DNA of 64,000 nucleotides from Clostridioides difficile_A (GTDB taxonomy: Bacteria > Bacillota > Clostridia > Peptostreptococcales > Peptostreptococcaceae), in NCBI GenBank assembly GCA_945909635.1, contig OX246690.1, forward strand, positions 3,906,001 through 3,970,000. The letters run 5' to 3'. Positions 1-8,877 of this stretch are shown piece after piece. The first letter of the stretch is position 1; every line of letters starts with the position of its first letter. Both the position numbers and the translations under genes were made by a program. The notes under the pieces are model-generated. The model was given only the letters and a program-made list of their open reading frames with translations, was not told the origin of the DNA and did no database searches.

Positions 1-506
1 TTTGATGCTATGTATTGATTTATGCGACCTACAATATCAGCATATATCCTACTAAGTTTATTCCCAGGAACAATTCCCATACCTAATTCATTTGTAACAA
101 ATACAAAGTATAGATTTGTTTTTTCTATTTCTTCAATAAGTCTTATAACTTGTTCTTTTATATATTCTTCCAATTTGTTTATCTCTTCTTGAGTAGACTC
201 TTCTATATTTAGATTGTGTTTAAACATTAGATTATTTACTAATAAGGTTACACAGTCTAGTATAACAGTTTCATGTTCTTTGTATAGCTTTCTAATTATG
301 GAATATATATCTTCATATATTTCATATGTATCCCAATTTCTAGGTCTATTTTCTTGATGCTTTTTTACCCTATCTTTCATTTCATCATCAAACGGAATAG
401 AAGTTGCTATATAAGCTGTTTTATTATTCTTATTTAAACATAGCTTTTCTGCAAAGTTACTCTTCCCTGACCTAGCTCCTCCTGTTACCAGAACAATTTC
501 ACTCAT
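1..506 (-). CDS. cobU: Adenosylcobinamide kinase / adenosylcobinamide-phosphate guanylyltransferase, 3' end outside window
   Basis: Bifunctional enzyme of the cobalamin nucleotide-loop pathway. It phosphorylates adenosylcobinamide and transfers GMP to it, giving AdoCbi-GDP. Translating the minus strand from an ATG at 504-506 gives an N-terminal P-loop GGARSGKS (residues 9-16), a segment RVKKHQENRP (His50) matching the guanylylated-histidine region of the family, and a late segment with NELGMGIVP and GRINQ as in CobU C-termini. The frame is open to base 1, so the last few residues and the stop lie outside. It follows cobT by 32 bases in the same direction, consistent with a cobalamin operon continuing to the left. 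Confidence 0.93.
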   Translation of the reverse strand, partial: MSEIVLVTGGARSGKSNFAEKLCLNKNNKTAYIATSIPFDDEMKDRVKKHQENRPRNWDTYEIYEDIYSIIRKLYKEHETVILDCVTLLVNNLMFKHNLNIEESTQEEINKLEEYIKEQVIRLIEEIEKTNLYFVFVTNELGMGIVPGNKLSRIYADIVGRINQYIAS

Positions 507-538
507 CAAAACACTCCTACAAATTAAATTTTTATGCC

Positions 539-1585
539 TTATCTCCCCATGTCAATTTCATCAAAAGTTGCCATATTCTTATAAGTATAATTTGAAGCTT
601 CTATTATGTTAAATGCTAAAGCAGCTCCACTTCCTTCACCCAACCTCATATCCATATTTAGTAAAGGGTCTAATTTCAATATATCTAAGGCTCTCTTAGT
701 TCCTGATTCTGCTGACAGATGAGATGCTATCATATATTCTCTAGTTTTTGGATTTATCTTATAAGCAATTAGTGCTGCTGCATAAGAAATAAATCCATCG
801 ATTACTACTGGAATCCTATTAGCACTACATCCTAATATTACACCTGCCATTGAACCTATTTCAAATCCACCCACTTTAGATAAAATATCTACTCCATCAG
901 TTGGATTTGGATTATTAATTTCAATAGCTCTTCTGATTACTTCAGCCTTATGTTTTAGTCTCTCTTTTTTAAGACCTGCACCTATACCAGTAACTTCTAA
1001 TGGGTCACAGCCTGAAATTACAGATATTATTGCTGTACTTGGAGTAGTATTTGCTATCCCCATCTCTCCAATACCAATAACCTTGTAATCTTTTTCTATA
1101 CACTGTTCTGCTATTTCAATTCCTATCTCTAAACATCTAATAGCTTCTTGTTTACTCATAGCTGGCCCTTTGGCCATGTTTGATGTTCCTTTTCTAATCT
1201 TATAATCCAATACTCCCTCTAGTTTTTCATCACAGTTTATTCCTACATCTACAGCTACAACATCTGCCCCTACAAATTTACTTATTACTCCAACTCCACA
1301 TAATCCTTTCGAAAAATTTGGAAATTGTAGTTTTGTTATATTTTGAGGGTCAGGCGCTACACCTTCTTCATATACACCATGGTCTCCTGCAAAAGCTATT
1401 ATAACTTTTTTACTTGTATCAAAATTTTCATTACCAAATATCCCTGATAATTGCATACAAATATCTTCTATTTTGCCTAAGCTTCCAGTTGGATGTATAA
1501 GCCTGTCCAATCTCTGCTTTGTTTTTTCAATAGAAGAATTATCTAAAGAATATATATTTTTTGATATACTTTCTAATAAACTCAT
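539..1585 (-). CDS. cobT: Nicotinate-nucleotide--dimethylbenzimidazole phosphoribosyltransferase
   Basis: Makes alpha-ribazole 5'-phosphate from a lower-ligand base (classically dimethylbenzimidazole) and nicotinate mononucleotide, for the cobalamin lower ligand. The 348 residues match the family length. The C-terminal LGEGSGAAL places a glutamate at residue 317, the position of the catalytic base in the Salmonella enzyme. Other family blocks visible are AGDHGVYEEGVAP near the N-terminus and GEMGIANTTPS in the middle. ATG start with GGGAGG just upstream. First visible gene of the cobT-cobU run. I saw no cobalamin-riboswitch core in the 200 bases upstream. Confidence 0.96.
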   Translation of the reverse strand: MSLLESISKNIYSLDNSSIEKTKQRLDRLIHPTGSLGKIEDICMQLSGIFGNENFDTSKKVIIAFAGDHGVYEEGVAPDPQNITKLQFPNFSKGLCGVGVISKFVGADVVAVDVGINCDEKLEGVLDYKIRKGTSNMAKGPAMSKQEAIRCLEIGIEIAEQCIEKDYKVIGIGEMGIANTTPSTAIISVISGCDPLEVTGIGAGLKKERLKHKAEVIRRAIEINNPNPTDGVDILSKVGGFEIGSMAGVILGCSANRIPVVIDGFISYAAALIAYKINPKTREYMIASHLSAESGTKRALDILKLDPLLNMDMRLGEGSGAALAFNIIEASNYTYKNMATFDEIDMGR

Positions 1586-1804
1586 TTTCTATCCTCCCAA
1601 CATTTTTTTATTTTTTAAATTATCTTTTTAGATAAAAAATACTCTTATTTTCTAAAAATTTCAACTTTTTATTTTTATTTTTACATATATACAAAAATTA
1701 TTCTACATTTTATCTCTATTTCCTTTATTTTCCATTATGAATTTGCATACAATCGCATGCTTTTTGTAAAAATATATTTAAAAGAACTTTAAGGAGATGA
1801 TATT

Positions 1805-1996
1805 GTGGATGATTTTTCTAAATTAAAAAATTTATATGAAGATGGATATAGATGTATTTATCATGATTGTGTAGATAATAATTACACTATATATCTTAAG
1901 AATTTTTATACGGAAGGTTCAGAAACTATAGAGTTAAGTAGCGAATCAGATTTCTCGCAATTCAAAGATTATATAGATGGACTTAGAATGTCTTAA
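1805..1996 (+). CDS. Small acidic hypothetical protein, 63 aa
   Basis: I do not recognise the family. The start is GTG at 1805, supported by AAGGAG at 1791-1796, eight bases upstream. The protein is rich in Asp/Glu and Tyr, has one Cys pair (residues 18 and 22), no hydrophobic segment and no signal peptide, so it is probably cytosolic. It is a single gene with opposing neighbours: cobT runs leftward away from it, and a 39-codon reverse ORF faces it. A strong hairpin lies just after the stop. Codon use is AT-rich like the rest of the window. Confidence 0.75.
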   Translation: MDDFSKLKNLYEDGYRCIYHDCVDNNYTIYLKNFYTEGSETIELSSESDFSQFKDYIDGLRMS

Positions 1997-2013
1997 ATAT
2001 TATGAAACCCATT

Positions 2014-2043
2014 AAAATAGGGAGTTTAACAACTCCCTATTTT
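2014..2043. terminator. Bidirectional hairpin after the 63-aa gene
   Basis: Perfect 13-bp stem (AAAATAGGGAGTT / AACTCCCTATTTT) around a four-base loop. It lies 17 bases after the stop of the plus-strand gene and contains the stop codon of the converging small ORF in its right arm. The T-run on the plus side starts about ten bases later; on the minus side it is only TTTTAAT. Confidence 0.7.
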
Positions 2044-2156
2044 GAAGTCACAATTTTTTTTATAAGCTTTAAAAGTTCGTCTCTGTTTACTTCTCTTTCA
2101 TTTTTTCTGTCCTTATACTCTTGAAAGTTAACAACTTTTGTATTTGGTTTTTCCAT
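2037..2156 (-). CDS. Possible small protein, 39 aa
   Basis: The minus strand reads ATG at 2154-2156 through 39 codons to TAG at 2037-2039. The product begins MEKPNTKVVNFQEYKDRK and is strongly charged and Lys/Glu-rich, with a helical look and no membrane segment. A GGGAAG stretch about nine bases before the ATG is a plausible ribosome site. I know no function. Its stop lies inside the hairpin shared with the converging 63-aa gene, so one structure would end both transcripts. The supporting facts are the intact frame, the ribosome site and the shared terminator; no homology was tested. Confidence 0.5.
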   Translation of the reverse strand: MEKPNTKVVNFQEYKDRKNEREVNRDELLKLIKKIVTSK

Positions 2157-2389
2157 AAACTCACTTCCCATTTAACATTATTAACTTATCTTAATATATT
2201 TTATTCTATACAATTTATCTATTTCCTTCTATTTATAATACAAAATTTCTTAAATAATCCCAAATTTTCAAAACAAAATTTTCAAAATATACTAAAATCT
2301 ACCTTTCAAATATAATATCAAATAAAATTTAATAATCCTTATACTTTATAGTATAATATACTCATAAAATATAATAAAGGAGATTTTAA

Positions 2390-3262
2390 ATGAATATATT
2401 ACAAAATGAAAAGTTAATTATAGAATCAAACAATTCTGGTGCTGAACTCACTAAAATATTTTCTAAAAGATATAATAAAGACATTCTTTGGAATGGTAAT
2501 AAAAAATATTGGGGTAGACAATCACCTATATTATTTCCTATAGTAGGTAAACTTGTTGATAATGAAACTATAATAGAAGAAAATCTATATAGCATGACTC
2601 AGCATGGATTTGCCAGAGATATGGAATTTGAGATTATAGATAAAGGAGATACATTCATATCTTATAAATTAACAGACAATGAATCTACTTTAGAAAAGTA
2701 TCCATATTCTTTTGAGCTAATCATAAATTATACATTAAAAGATAATAGTATAAATATAGAGTGGATTGTAAAAAATACTGACTCTAAAGATATATTCTTT
2801 TCTATAGGCGGACATCCTGCATTTAATCTTCCTCTTTTTGAGCAAAATGATTTTTCTAAATATCATCTTGAATTTAAAAAAAGAAGTGATGTAGAAAAAA
2901 TCAATTTAAATACTTCTTTTATAGATGATATAACATTTATCGGAGATTTAAAAAACTTACAGTTAAGTCCAGAATTATTCAAGAATGATGCCTTAATATA
3001 CACTAATATAGATGAAGTGTCTATATGTAATAATGATGGTGGCAAATATATAACTCTATCTATGCAAGATTTTCCTCTAGTTGGTATTTGGACTCCTTAT
3101 TATAGTGAAACTAATTCTACTGCTCCATTTTTATGTATAGAACCTTGGTATGGTCTTGCTGATAGTATACATTCTAATAAAATTTATAAAGATAAGAAAT
3201 TCATTAATAAACTTGGTAAAGGAAAAATTTTTACTGCTTCTTACAATATAAATATACATTAA
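2390..3262 (+). CDS. Aldose 1-epimerase family protein, LacX-like
   Basis: Galactose-mutarotase-fold protein (290 aa) of the LacX-like branch, which interconverts alpha and beta anomers of free sugars or sugar phosphates. The N-terminal block with LWNGNKKYWGRQSPILFP is typical of the LacX branch. GGHPAFNLP supplies the catalytic histidine (about residue 143), and FLCIEPWYGLAD near the C-terminus supplies the glutamate base. ATG start with AAAGGAG eight bases upstream. A TATAAT at 2352-2357 could be its -10 box, but no convincing -35 is visible. Monocistronic. The substrate is not determinable from sequence; sugar-PTS and amino-sugar genes lie close by. Confidence 0.85.
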   Translation: MNILQNEKLIIESNNSGAELTKIFSKRYNKDILWNGNKKYWGRQSPILFPIVGKLVDNETIIEENLYSMTQHGFARDMEFEIIDKGDTFISYKLTDNESTLEKYPYSFELIINYTLKDNSINIEWIVKNTDSKDIFFSIGGHPAFNLPLFEQNDFSKYHLEFKKRSDVEKINLNTSFIDDITFIGDLKNLQLSPELFKNDALIYTNIDEVSICNNDGGKYITLSMQDFPLVGIWTPYYSETNSTAPFLCIEPWYGLADSIHSNKIYKDKKFINKLGKGKIFTASYNINIH

Positions 3263-3360
3263 ATAAAAGTCAGTTACATGTACTACCAAAATGATAAAAT
3301 ATTTTAACATAAGCTAGTATAAGAATATGAGGTAGTATTATTTAATATTCCTTAATCAAA

Positions 3361-3395
3361 AAATATTACTGGAATGCAAAATTCCAGTAATATTT
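3361..3395 (-). terminator. Terminator of the PTS/peptidase operon
   Basis: Perfect 15-bp stem AAATATTACTGGAAT / ATTCCAGTAATATTT with a five-base loop. Read on the minus strand it is followed by TTTTTTGATT. It lies 56 bases beyond the stop of the MalY-like gene and also faces the end of the plus-strand epimerase. Confidence 0.85.
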
Positions 3396-3450
3396 AATAA
3401 CTAAACAATATGCTTTTATATAAACCTATAAATAGCTTATTTTTTCTAAT

Positions 3451-4638
3451 TTAACAGTACATACTTATATACGTTTTTTTAATTCTATTTAGAGCTTCAT
3501 TTAATGTCTCTTTAGGGCACCCTATATTAAGACGGATAAACCCTTCTCCATCTTTTACAAAATAACTTCCAACTACCATAGTTAAATTTGCATGTCTAAA
3601 AAACTCTTTAGCTTTTTCTTCATTTTCAAATACTTCTCTAACATCTATCCAAGCCAGAAAAGAAGAGTCTGACTTCATAACCTTTGCTTTTGGTATATGT
3701 CTTTCAAAGAAATCATAAACTATTTCAAAATTATTCTCTACATAATTGGTCATTTCATCTAGCCATTTTTCACTTTCATTGTATGCTGCAATAATCGCTG
3801 GTATTGCAAATACATTTGGAGAAGTTATTGAATTACTTTTTAATCTTTCTAACAAAATTTCTCTAACTTTTAAATCTCGTATTAATACATAAGATGTTTT
3901 TAATCCTCCTAAGTTGAATCCTTTATTAGGAGATACACAGATTATACTATTTTTATAAATTTCTGGATGAGCATTCCATAAAGACACAAATCTGTGACCT
4001 TTAAATACTACATCCCTATGAATTTCATCACTTACCAAAAGTACATTATACTTTAAGCATAACTCTGATACTTTATACAGTTCTTCCTTTGTCCATATAC
4101 GACCTGATGGATTTTGTGGACTACAGAATATAAATAATTTTATATTTTTGTATTTCATTTGAGCTTCTATATCTTCTAAGTCTAAATAATATCTATTATT
4201 CTCTAATTTTAATGAGCTACAACATAATTTTCTATTATTGTTTACTACAGCTTCTGCAAAAGGGTCATAGGCAGGTGTATTTATCAATACACACTCTCCT
4301 TGCTTAGTGTATGCTTGGACTATATAATGAAGTGTTGAAACCGTCCCAAAAGTTAACTTTATCCATTCTTTTTCTACATATATATCAAACCTTCTTTTAT
4401 TCCAATTTATAATAGAATCATAGAAGTCATCTCCTATAAAAGTATAACTATAATCTCCTACTGATGCTCTTTTTAAGATAGATTCTTTTATAGCAGGAGC
4501 ACATTCAAAATCAATATCAGCTAAATCCATAGGAATTGCATCTTCATTTAAGTCAAACTTTTCTTTAATTATATGGTTGCTCCACTTCCTACAATTCCCC
4601 TCTTTACGATTTAATACTTTGTCAAAATTATATTTCAT
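3451..4638 (-). CDS. MalY/PatB-family PLP-dependent aminotransferase-like C-S lyase
   Basis: Fold-type I PLP enzyme (395 aa) of the MalY/PatB family, whose members carry out beta-elimination on cystathionine or cysteine conjugates and release pyruvate and ammonia. Visible elements are Asn176 in SPQNPSGR, Asp204 in SDEIH and the Schiff-base Lys239 in SPNKGFN. ATG start with AGGAGAA upstream. It is the last gene of a seven-gene operon, four bases after the M24 peptidase. E. coli malY likewise lies beside a PTS permease gene (malX). The natural substrate here is unknown; the context suggests an amino-acid conjugate released in the cytosol. An aminotransferase role cannot be excluded. Confidence 0.88.
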   Translation of the reverse strand: MKYNFDKVLNRKEGNCRKWSNHIIKEKFDLNEDAIPMDLADIDFECAPAIKESILKRASVGDYSYTFIGDDFYDSIINWNKRRFDIYVEKEWIKLTFGTVSTLHYIVQAYTKQGECVLINTPAYDPFAEAVVNNNRKLCCSSLKLENNRYYLDLEDIEAQMKYKNIKLFIFCSPQNPSGRIWTKEELYKVSELCLKYNVLLVSDEIHRDVVFKGHRFVSLWNAHPEIYKNSIICVSPNKGFNLGGLKTSYVLIRDLKVREILLERLKSNSITSPNVFAIPAIIAAYNESEKWLDEMTNYVENNFEIVYDFFERHIPKAKVMKSDSSFLAWIDVREVFENEEKAKEFFRHANLTMVVGSYFVKDGEGFIRLNIGCPKETLNEALNRIKKTYISMYC

Positions 4639-4642
4639 AATT

Positions 4643-5713
4643 TTATTCTCCTAATATCATAAAATCTTTGGATGTCTTATTGAGTGGAACACCTTTTCCA
4701 TCTATTATAACAATGTCATCTTCTATCCTAACTCCCCCTATATTTGGAATGTAGATTCCTGGCTCACAAGACATTACCATTCCCTCGGTTAATATATCAT
4801 CACTATTTGGATTTAGAGTAGGAATCTCGCCATCTCCAAGACCTATACCATGACCTAGACCATGATTAAAATACTCACCAAATCCATGTTTATCTATAAT
4901 TTCTCTAGCTACTTTGTCAACATCACGGGCCTTAACTCCTTCTTTTATTGACTCTATTGCAGATAATTGTGCTTCTAATACTACATTATATATCTCTTGA
5001 ATAATTTTAGGAGGTTTACCTATAGATATTGTACGAGTCATATCCGATTGATACCCTTGATAAACAACACCAAAATCTATCGTTATAGCTTCATTTACTT
5101 TCAACTTTTTATTTGTAGGTCTTCCATGTGGCATTGCTCCTCTTTCCCCTGATACCACTATTGTCTCAAAAGACATACCACTTGCACCTTTTTTCAATGC
5201 ATGATACTGAATTAGAGCTGATACTTCTAGTTCGGTCATATCTTTTTTAATCTCAGAAATAACTTCATTAAACACTTCGTCTGTAATATCACAAGCATTT
5301 TTAATAAGTTCAATCTCTTCTTTAGATTTCACAGACCTTAACTTCCATAATTCATTGGTTATTAAATTGATTTCAAAGCCTGCATTTTTTAGCAAAATAT
5401 ACTCTTGTATACTCATAGATTGATTTTCTATTGCTAACTTTCCTATATTCAATTCTCTTAATAGTCCAATTATATTTGGTATATAAGTACCTTGAGATAC
5501 AACTCTTTTTATGAAGCCAGTCGTTTTTTTATCTGCTTCATCAATATATCTACCATCTAGAATTTGATAGTTTTTATCTTTAGTAATAAGTACATACACA
5601 CCACTACCTGATAATGCTCCTATGTATCTTTTAGTGTTCTTAGCTTTAATCAAAAGAGCGTCAACACCTCTTTTATAGATTAAATCTACTAGTCTCTCTA
5701 TTGTATTATCCAT
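4643..5713 (-). CDS. M24-family metallopeptidase (Xaa-Pro aminopeptidase/dipeptidase type)
   Basis: Cytosolic pita-bread-fold peptidase (356 aa) that removes residues from proline-containing peptides. The five metal ligands of the family are present: Asp213 and Asp224 (in TIDFG and QSDMTRT), His288 in GLGHGIG, Glu317 in CEPGIY and Glu331 in VRIEDD. An N-terminal creatinase-like domain occupies about residues 1-120. The ATG follows the PTS IIC stop by nine bases with no clear ribosome site, so translational coupling is likely. A dedicated peptidase inside a sugar-PTS operon is unusual. Specificity (aminopeptidase P or prolidase) is not resolved. Confidence 0.93.
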   Translation of the reverse strand: MDNTIERLVDLIYKRGVDALLIKAKNTKRYIGALSGSGVYVLITKDKNYQILDGRYIDEADKKTTGFIKRVVSQGTYIPNIIGLLRELNIGKLAIENQSMSIQEYILLKNAGFEINLITNELWKLRSVKSKEEIELIKNACDITDEVFNEVISEIKKDMTELEVSALIQYHALKKGASGMSFETIVVSGERGAMPHGRPTNKKLKVNEAITIDFGVVYQGYQSDMTRTISIGKPPKIIQEIYNVVLEAQLSAIESIKEGVKARDVDKVAREIIDKHGFGEYFNHGLGHGIGLGDGEIPTLNPNSDDILTEGMVMSCEPGIYIPNIGGVRIEDDIVIIDGKGVPLNKTSKDFMILGE

Positions 5714-5722
5714 ATCAAAATA

Positions 5723-7045
5723 TTAGAAATCCAGACCTAATCCATCTAATAAGTCTTCTTCTTCTTTAGAGAATATGTTCTTTGTTTCTTCTTTTTGTTT
5801 TTTATTATTCTGTTGACGTTCCATTATTTTAAAGAATGGCCAATATAATAAGACTGCCAATACTAGCTGTAATGCATTTGCTAATATAGAATGCCAATCT
5901 CCATTAGTTAAAAAACCTTCTAAGAATACCCCCACATATGGAGGGTCAAATACTGGTTTTGCTAACCATCCCCAATGCATAAAAAACATTGGCAATGTCC
6001 CTATTATAGCCCCACCAAATACATGTGGTATAAACATTACTGGATTTAATATTATTGGTGCACCAAATAATATTGGTTCATTTATTCCAAATAATGCAGG
6101 GAATAATGATACACGTCCAATCTTTTTATAAGATGCGTTTTTTGATAACATACATGCAATTACACAACCTATACTAATTCCACAACCTGTAAATCCAAAG
6201 AATGCACTTGAAGCTCCTGCTGTAAAGAAATGAGGTATTGTTTCACCAGCTTGCATAGCTGCTATATTTTCAGCTATAAATGTAATCATTATAGGTCTAG
6301 TTATAGGGCTAAATACTGATGAATGTATTCCGAAAAAGAATATCGTACATATAGCAAAATTAAGAGCAAGAACTGACCATGGATTATCCATACTTCCTAC
6401 TAATGGAGATAAAAATTGAGTAAGTATTTGTGGAGGTAATTCTCCAAACACTTTTAATGAAATAAAACGTGCAACTATAAAAGTACCACAAACTATTATA
6501 GTAGTTGGTATCAATTCAAAAGACCTAGATACAAAATCAGGTACATTTTCTGGCATTTTTATTGTAATATTCTTCTTAGCACAGAAATTATATAACTCTA
6601 CAGAACCAAGTCCTGCTATCATCCCCGTAAATAGCCCTTTAGCTCCTAAGTTTCCTATTTCTAATGCTCCATCTGGTGTGAATGATGCTACTAGGAATAG
6701 AAAAGAAAAAGTTGATAGTGCAACACAACCTGGTATATATAACTTATAATAATTACCTAAATTAAAAGCAATACACATACAAGCATATAATCCTATCAAA
6801 CCTATGGAAAGACTTACTGGTAAGTCTAGTATTGTTGCATTATTCAATATAAATTTGCTTATCGAGTTACTCTCTCCAAGCATGTTTGGAAGTGCTGGAA
6901 GTATTGCAAATATACTTCCTAATATAGTGAATGGTGTCATAGCCACCATACCAGCCTTTATAGAACCAAGGTGACGCTGATTGTCAACCTTGTGAGCTAA
7001 AGGCATAAATACTCTATTCATGAACGCTTCAAATTTTGAAAACAT
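5723..7045 (-). CDS. PTS permease IIC component, lactose/cellobiose family
   Basis: Membrane channel (440 aa) of a Lac/Cel-family phosphotransferase system. It binds the sugar outside and presents it for phosphorylation by IIB. The sequence opens with the family block MFSKFEAFMNRVFMPLA, has about ten hydrophobic segments, and contains LFGINEPILFGAPIILNP, the conserved loop of EIIC-Lac/Cel proteins. SD GGGGG upstream of the ATG. It lies between the separate IIB and M24 peptidase genes. The sugar cannot be read from the sequence; no 6-phospho-glycosidase accompanies it, which is unusual for this family. Confidence 0.95.
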   Translation of the reverse strand: MFSKFEAFMNRVFMPLAHKVDNQRHLGSIKAGMVAMTPFTILGSIFAILPALPNMLGESNSISKFILNNATILDLPVSLSIGLIGLYACMCIAFNLGNYYKLYIPGCVALSTFSFLFLVASFTPDGALEIGNLGAKGLFTGMIAGLGSVELYNFCAKKNITIKMPENVPDFVSRSFELIPTTIIVCGTFIVARFISLKVFGELPPQILTQFLSPLVGSMDNPWSVLALNFAICTIFFFGIHSSVFSPITRPIMITFIAENIAAMQAGETIPHFFTAGASSAFFGFTGCGISIGCVIACMLSKNASYKKIGRVSLFPALFGINEPILFGAPIILNPVMFIPHVFGGAIIGTLPMFFMHWGWLAKPVFDPPYVGVFLEGFLTNGDWHSILANALQLVLAVLLYWPFFKIMERQQNNKKQKEETKNIFSKEEEDLLDGLGLDF

Positions 7046-7076
7046 ATTTAATCCCCCTTTCCCCTCAATATTCTTA

Positions 7077-7412
7077 TTACCCTTGAGCTAATTGATGCTT
7101 TTTATATGTTATTAATGCTAACTTCATAACTGTAGCTCCATCCATTTTCCCATATACATCTTTATCTATTACTGCAAAGGGTTTGTTTTTTGGTTCTAAT
7201 ATCCCTTTTAAAAAATCTATTTTGTGAGCTATCTGAGGTCCTATAAGTACTATATCCCAATCATCAACTTCACTTTCTATTGAATCTGCTGGTATAGCTG
7301 TAAATTCAAAATCTTTTTCATCAAGTTTAGCACTTTCTTTTACTACCTTCTTCATATTTTGCATTAGCATATTAGTAGAAAATCCACCTGCACAACATAA
7401 TAATATTTTCAT
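7077..7412 (-). CDS. PTS IIB component, lactose/cellobiose family
   Basis: Cytosolic phosphocarrier (111 aa) that accepts phosphate from IIA and passes it to the sugar in IIC. Cys7 in the loop CAGGFSTN is the phosphorylation site by alignment to the family motif C-x-x-G-(M/F)-S-T. Length fits stand-alone IIB-Cel proteins. AGGAGG precedes the ATG. It is separated from iiA by 99 bases, the longest gap inside the operon, so an internal promoter or processing site is possible. I could not define one. Confidence 0.95.
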   Translation of the reverse strand: MKILLCCAGGFSTNMLMQNMKKVVKESAKLDEKDFEFTAIPADSIESEVDDWDIVLIGPQIAHKIDFLKGILEPKNKPFAVIDKDVYGKMDGATVMKLALITYKKHQLAQG

Positions 7413-7511
7413 AATAATTCCTCCTAAAATTTATATTTTTTATTATCTCTTGAAAGCATTTAAAACTTTCTAAAAGAAAATTTATGTAAATAATTTATTT
7501 ATACACTACAA

Positions 7512-7817
7512 CTACTTGTCAAGACAATCTATCAAAGCCTCTATCAAGTCTTTTGCTAGTTGAGAAGTCATATAGTGGTCTTGGGCATGTACCATTAAAA
7601 GACTCATTGCTGGACTTTCAACATCTTCATTTAAATCTTGAGTTATCAATTCTGTCTGTATTCTATGAGCTTCAATATCTATTTTACGAGCCTCCTCTAT
7701 TAACAATTTTGCTCCTTTAAAATCTTTTACTTTCACTTTTTTTAAAGCTTCGAAAGCTTTTGATTTACTTTCCCCTGCAGTTGATATAAGCTCCATTATT
7801 TGTAACTCTGTTGACAT
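7512..7817 (-). CDS. PTS IIA component, lactose/cellobiose family
   Basis: Three-helix phosphocarrier (101 aa) between HPr and IIB. The family signature MVHAQDHYM is present. His77, the first histidine of the motif, is the expected phosphorylation site, and Asp80 is in the metal-binding position. AAAGGAG lies about eight bases before the ATG, and the M42 peptidase stop is 14 bases upstream. With the IIB and IIC genes it makes a complete three-polypeptide permease. Confidence 0.95.
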   Translation of the reverse strand: MSTELQIMELISTAGESKSKAFEALKKVKVKDFKGAKLLIEEARKIDIEAHRIQTELITQDLNEDVESPAMSLLMVHAQDHYMTSQLAKDLIEALIDCLDK

Positions 7818-7831
7818 TTTCCTATTCTCCT

Positions 7832-8875
7832 TTAAATAAAATTTCTTATATGTTTATATTTTTCTTCATCAAAATTTAAGATTAATTGTGTATATAACTT
7901 TATAATAGCATCCAAATCTTTATTACTTACTATCGAAAATGCACAATGACCATATCTGACTGGTACACAAGTTACTACACAAGGTTTCCCTTCATTTACA
8001 AGATGTGCTTCTCCCCCATCAGTACCACCTGATTCAAACATATCATGTTGAAGTTGTATATTGTTTTTATTAGCAATTTCCATTACATAATCTATCATTT
8101 TTCTACTAGGGACTAAAGTCCTATCTCTATGCATTAGCATTATACCTTTATCAATTTGTTTCTGATTTGTATAGTCTCTTACAAACTCGTTCTTAGCACA
8201 TGCTACATCTATTACAAATACTATATCAGGATTTATTAGCTGTGTTGCTGTCTTTGCTCCTCTTATTCCAACTTCTTCACTACTTGTAGCTGCAAAGTGA
8301 ATATTACAGTTTAGATTTTTATTCTCTAACTCTTTTAAAACCTCTCCCATCACAAAGCATCCTATCCTATCATCAAAAGCTTTTCCAACTAATCGGTCTT
8401 GAAGAGTGAATTCCTCAAAGTTTGTTGTATAGGTTACCATATCCCCAACATGAATCCCTAGATTGTATACTTCATCTTCTGTATATGCTCCAATATCTGC
8501 ATATATATTTTCAACTTTGCCATTATTATATGTGGCATTTATTATAGCAGGTATTTTTTTTCCTTCTCTTGTTGTAATTCTAATTTTTTGAACAAACTGT
8601 GCAAGAGGTTTTACTCCCCCTATTGTTATTAGGTGAATCATGCCAAGTTTATCTATACTTCTCACCATAAATCCAACTTCATCCATATGAGCACAAATCA
8701 TTACATTTGGTGCATTTTCATCTTTTATCTTAGAAAAGATTACACTCCCTAGCCCATCACATATAACTTTATCACTATAAGTTTTTAGCTCGTCTAATAA
8801 AACTTGTCTAACCTCCTCTTCATTAGATGCTATACCATCTGCTTCTGATAATCTCTTAAAAAACTCTATATTCAT
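7832..8875 (-). CDS. M42-family aminopeptidase (FrvX/glutamyl-aminopeptidase type)
   Basis: Cytosolic di-metal aminopeptidase (347 aa) of the tetrahedral M42 family. Expected ligands and catalytic residues are present: His63 (CAHMDEVGF), Asp168 (AFDDRIG), Glu200-Glu201 (SSEEVG), Asp223 (VIDVA) and His310 (RYGHCAF). Relatives were long annotated as endoglucanases, but the characterised enzymes are peptidases. It follows the regulator stop by two bases, with its ribosome site overlapping the regulator C-terminus. The E. coli frv operon also pairs a PTS with an M42 protein (FrvX), which supports a functional link. The substrate is unknown. Confidence 0.93.
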   Translation of the reverse strand: MNIEFFKRLSEADGIASNEEEVRQVLLDELKTYSDKVICDGLGSVIFSKIKDENAPNVMICAHMDEVGFMVRSIDKLGMIHLITIGGVKPLAQFVQKIRITTREGKKIPAIINATYNNGKVENIYADIGAYTEDEVYNLGIHVGDMVTYTTNFEEFTLQDRLVGKAFDDRIGCFVMGEVLKELENKNLNCNIHFAATSSEEVGIRGAKTATQLINPDIVFVIDVACAKNEFVRDYTNQKQIDKGIMLMHRDRTLVPSRKMIDYVMEIANKNNIQLQHDMFESGGTDGGEAHLVNEGKPCVVTCVPVRYGHCAFSIVSNKDLDAIIKLYTQLILNFDEEKYKHIRNFI

Positions 8876-8877
8876 GC

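Noticed and set aside
1586..1804. Possible cobalamin riboswitch upstream of cobT
   Set aside because: No B12-box-like or conserved core sequence on the minus strand; the region is plain AT-rich DNA.
7413..7511. CcpA cre-like site in the IIA-IIB gap (TGAAAGCATTTAAA)
   Set aside because: Lacks the central CG and a proper half-site symmetry; too degenerate to claim.
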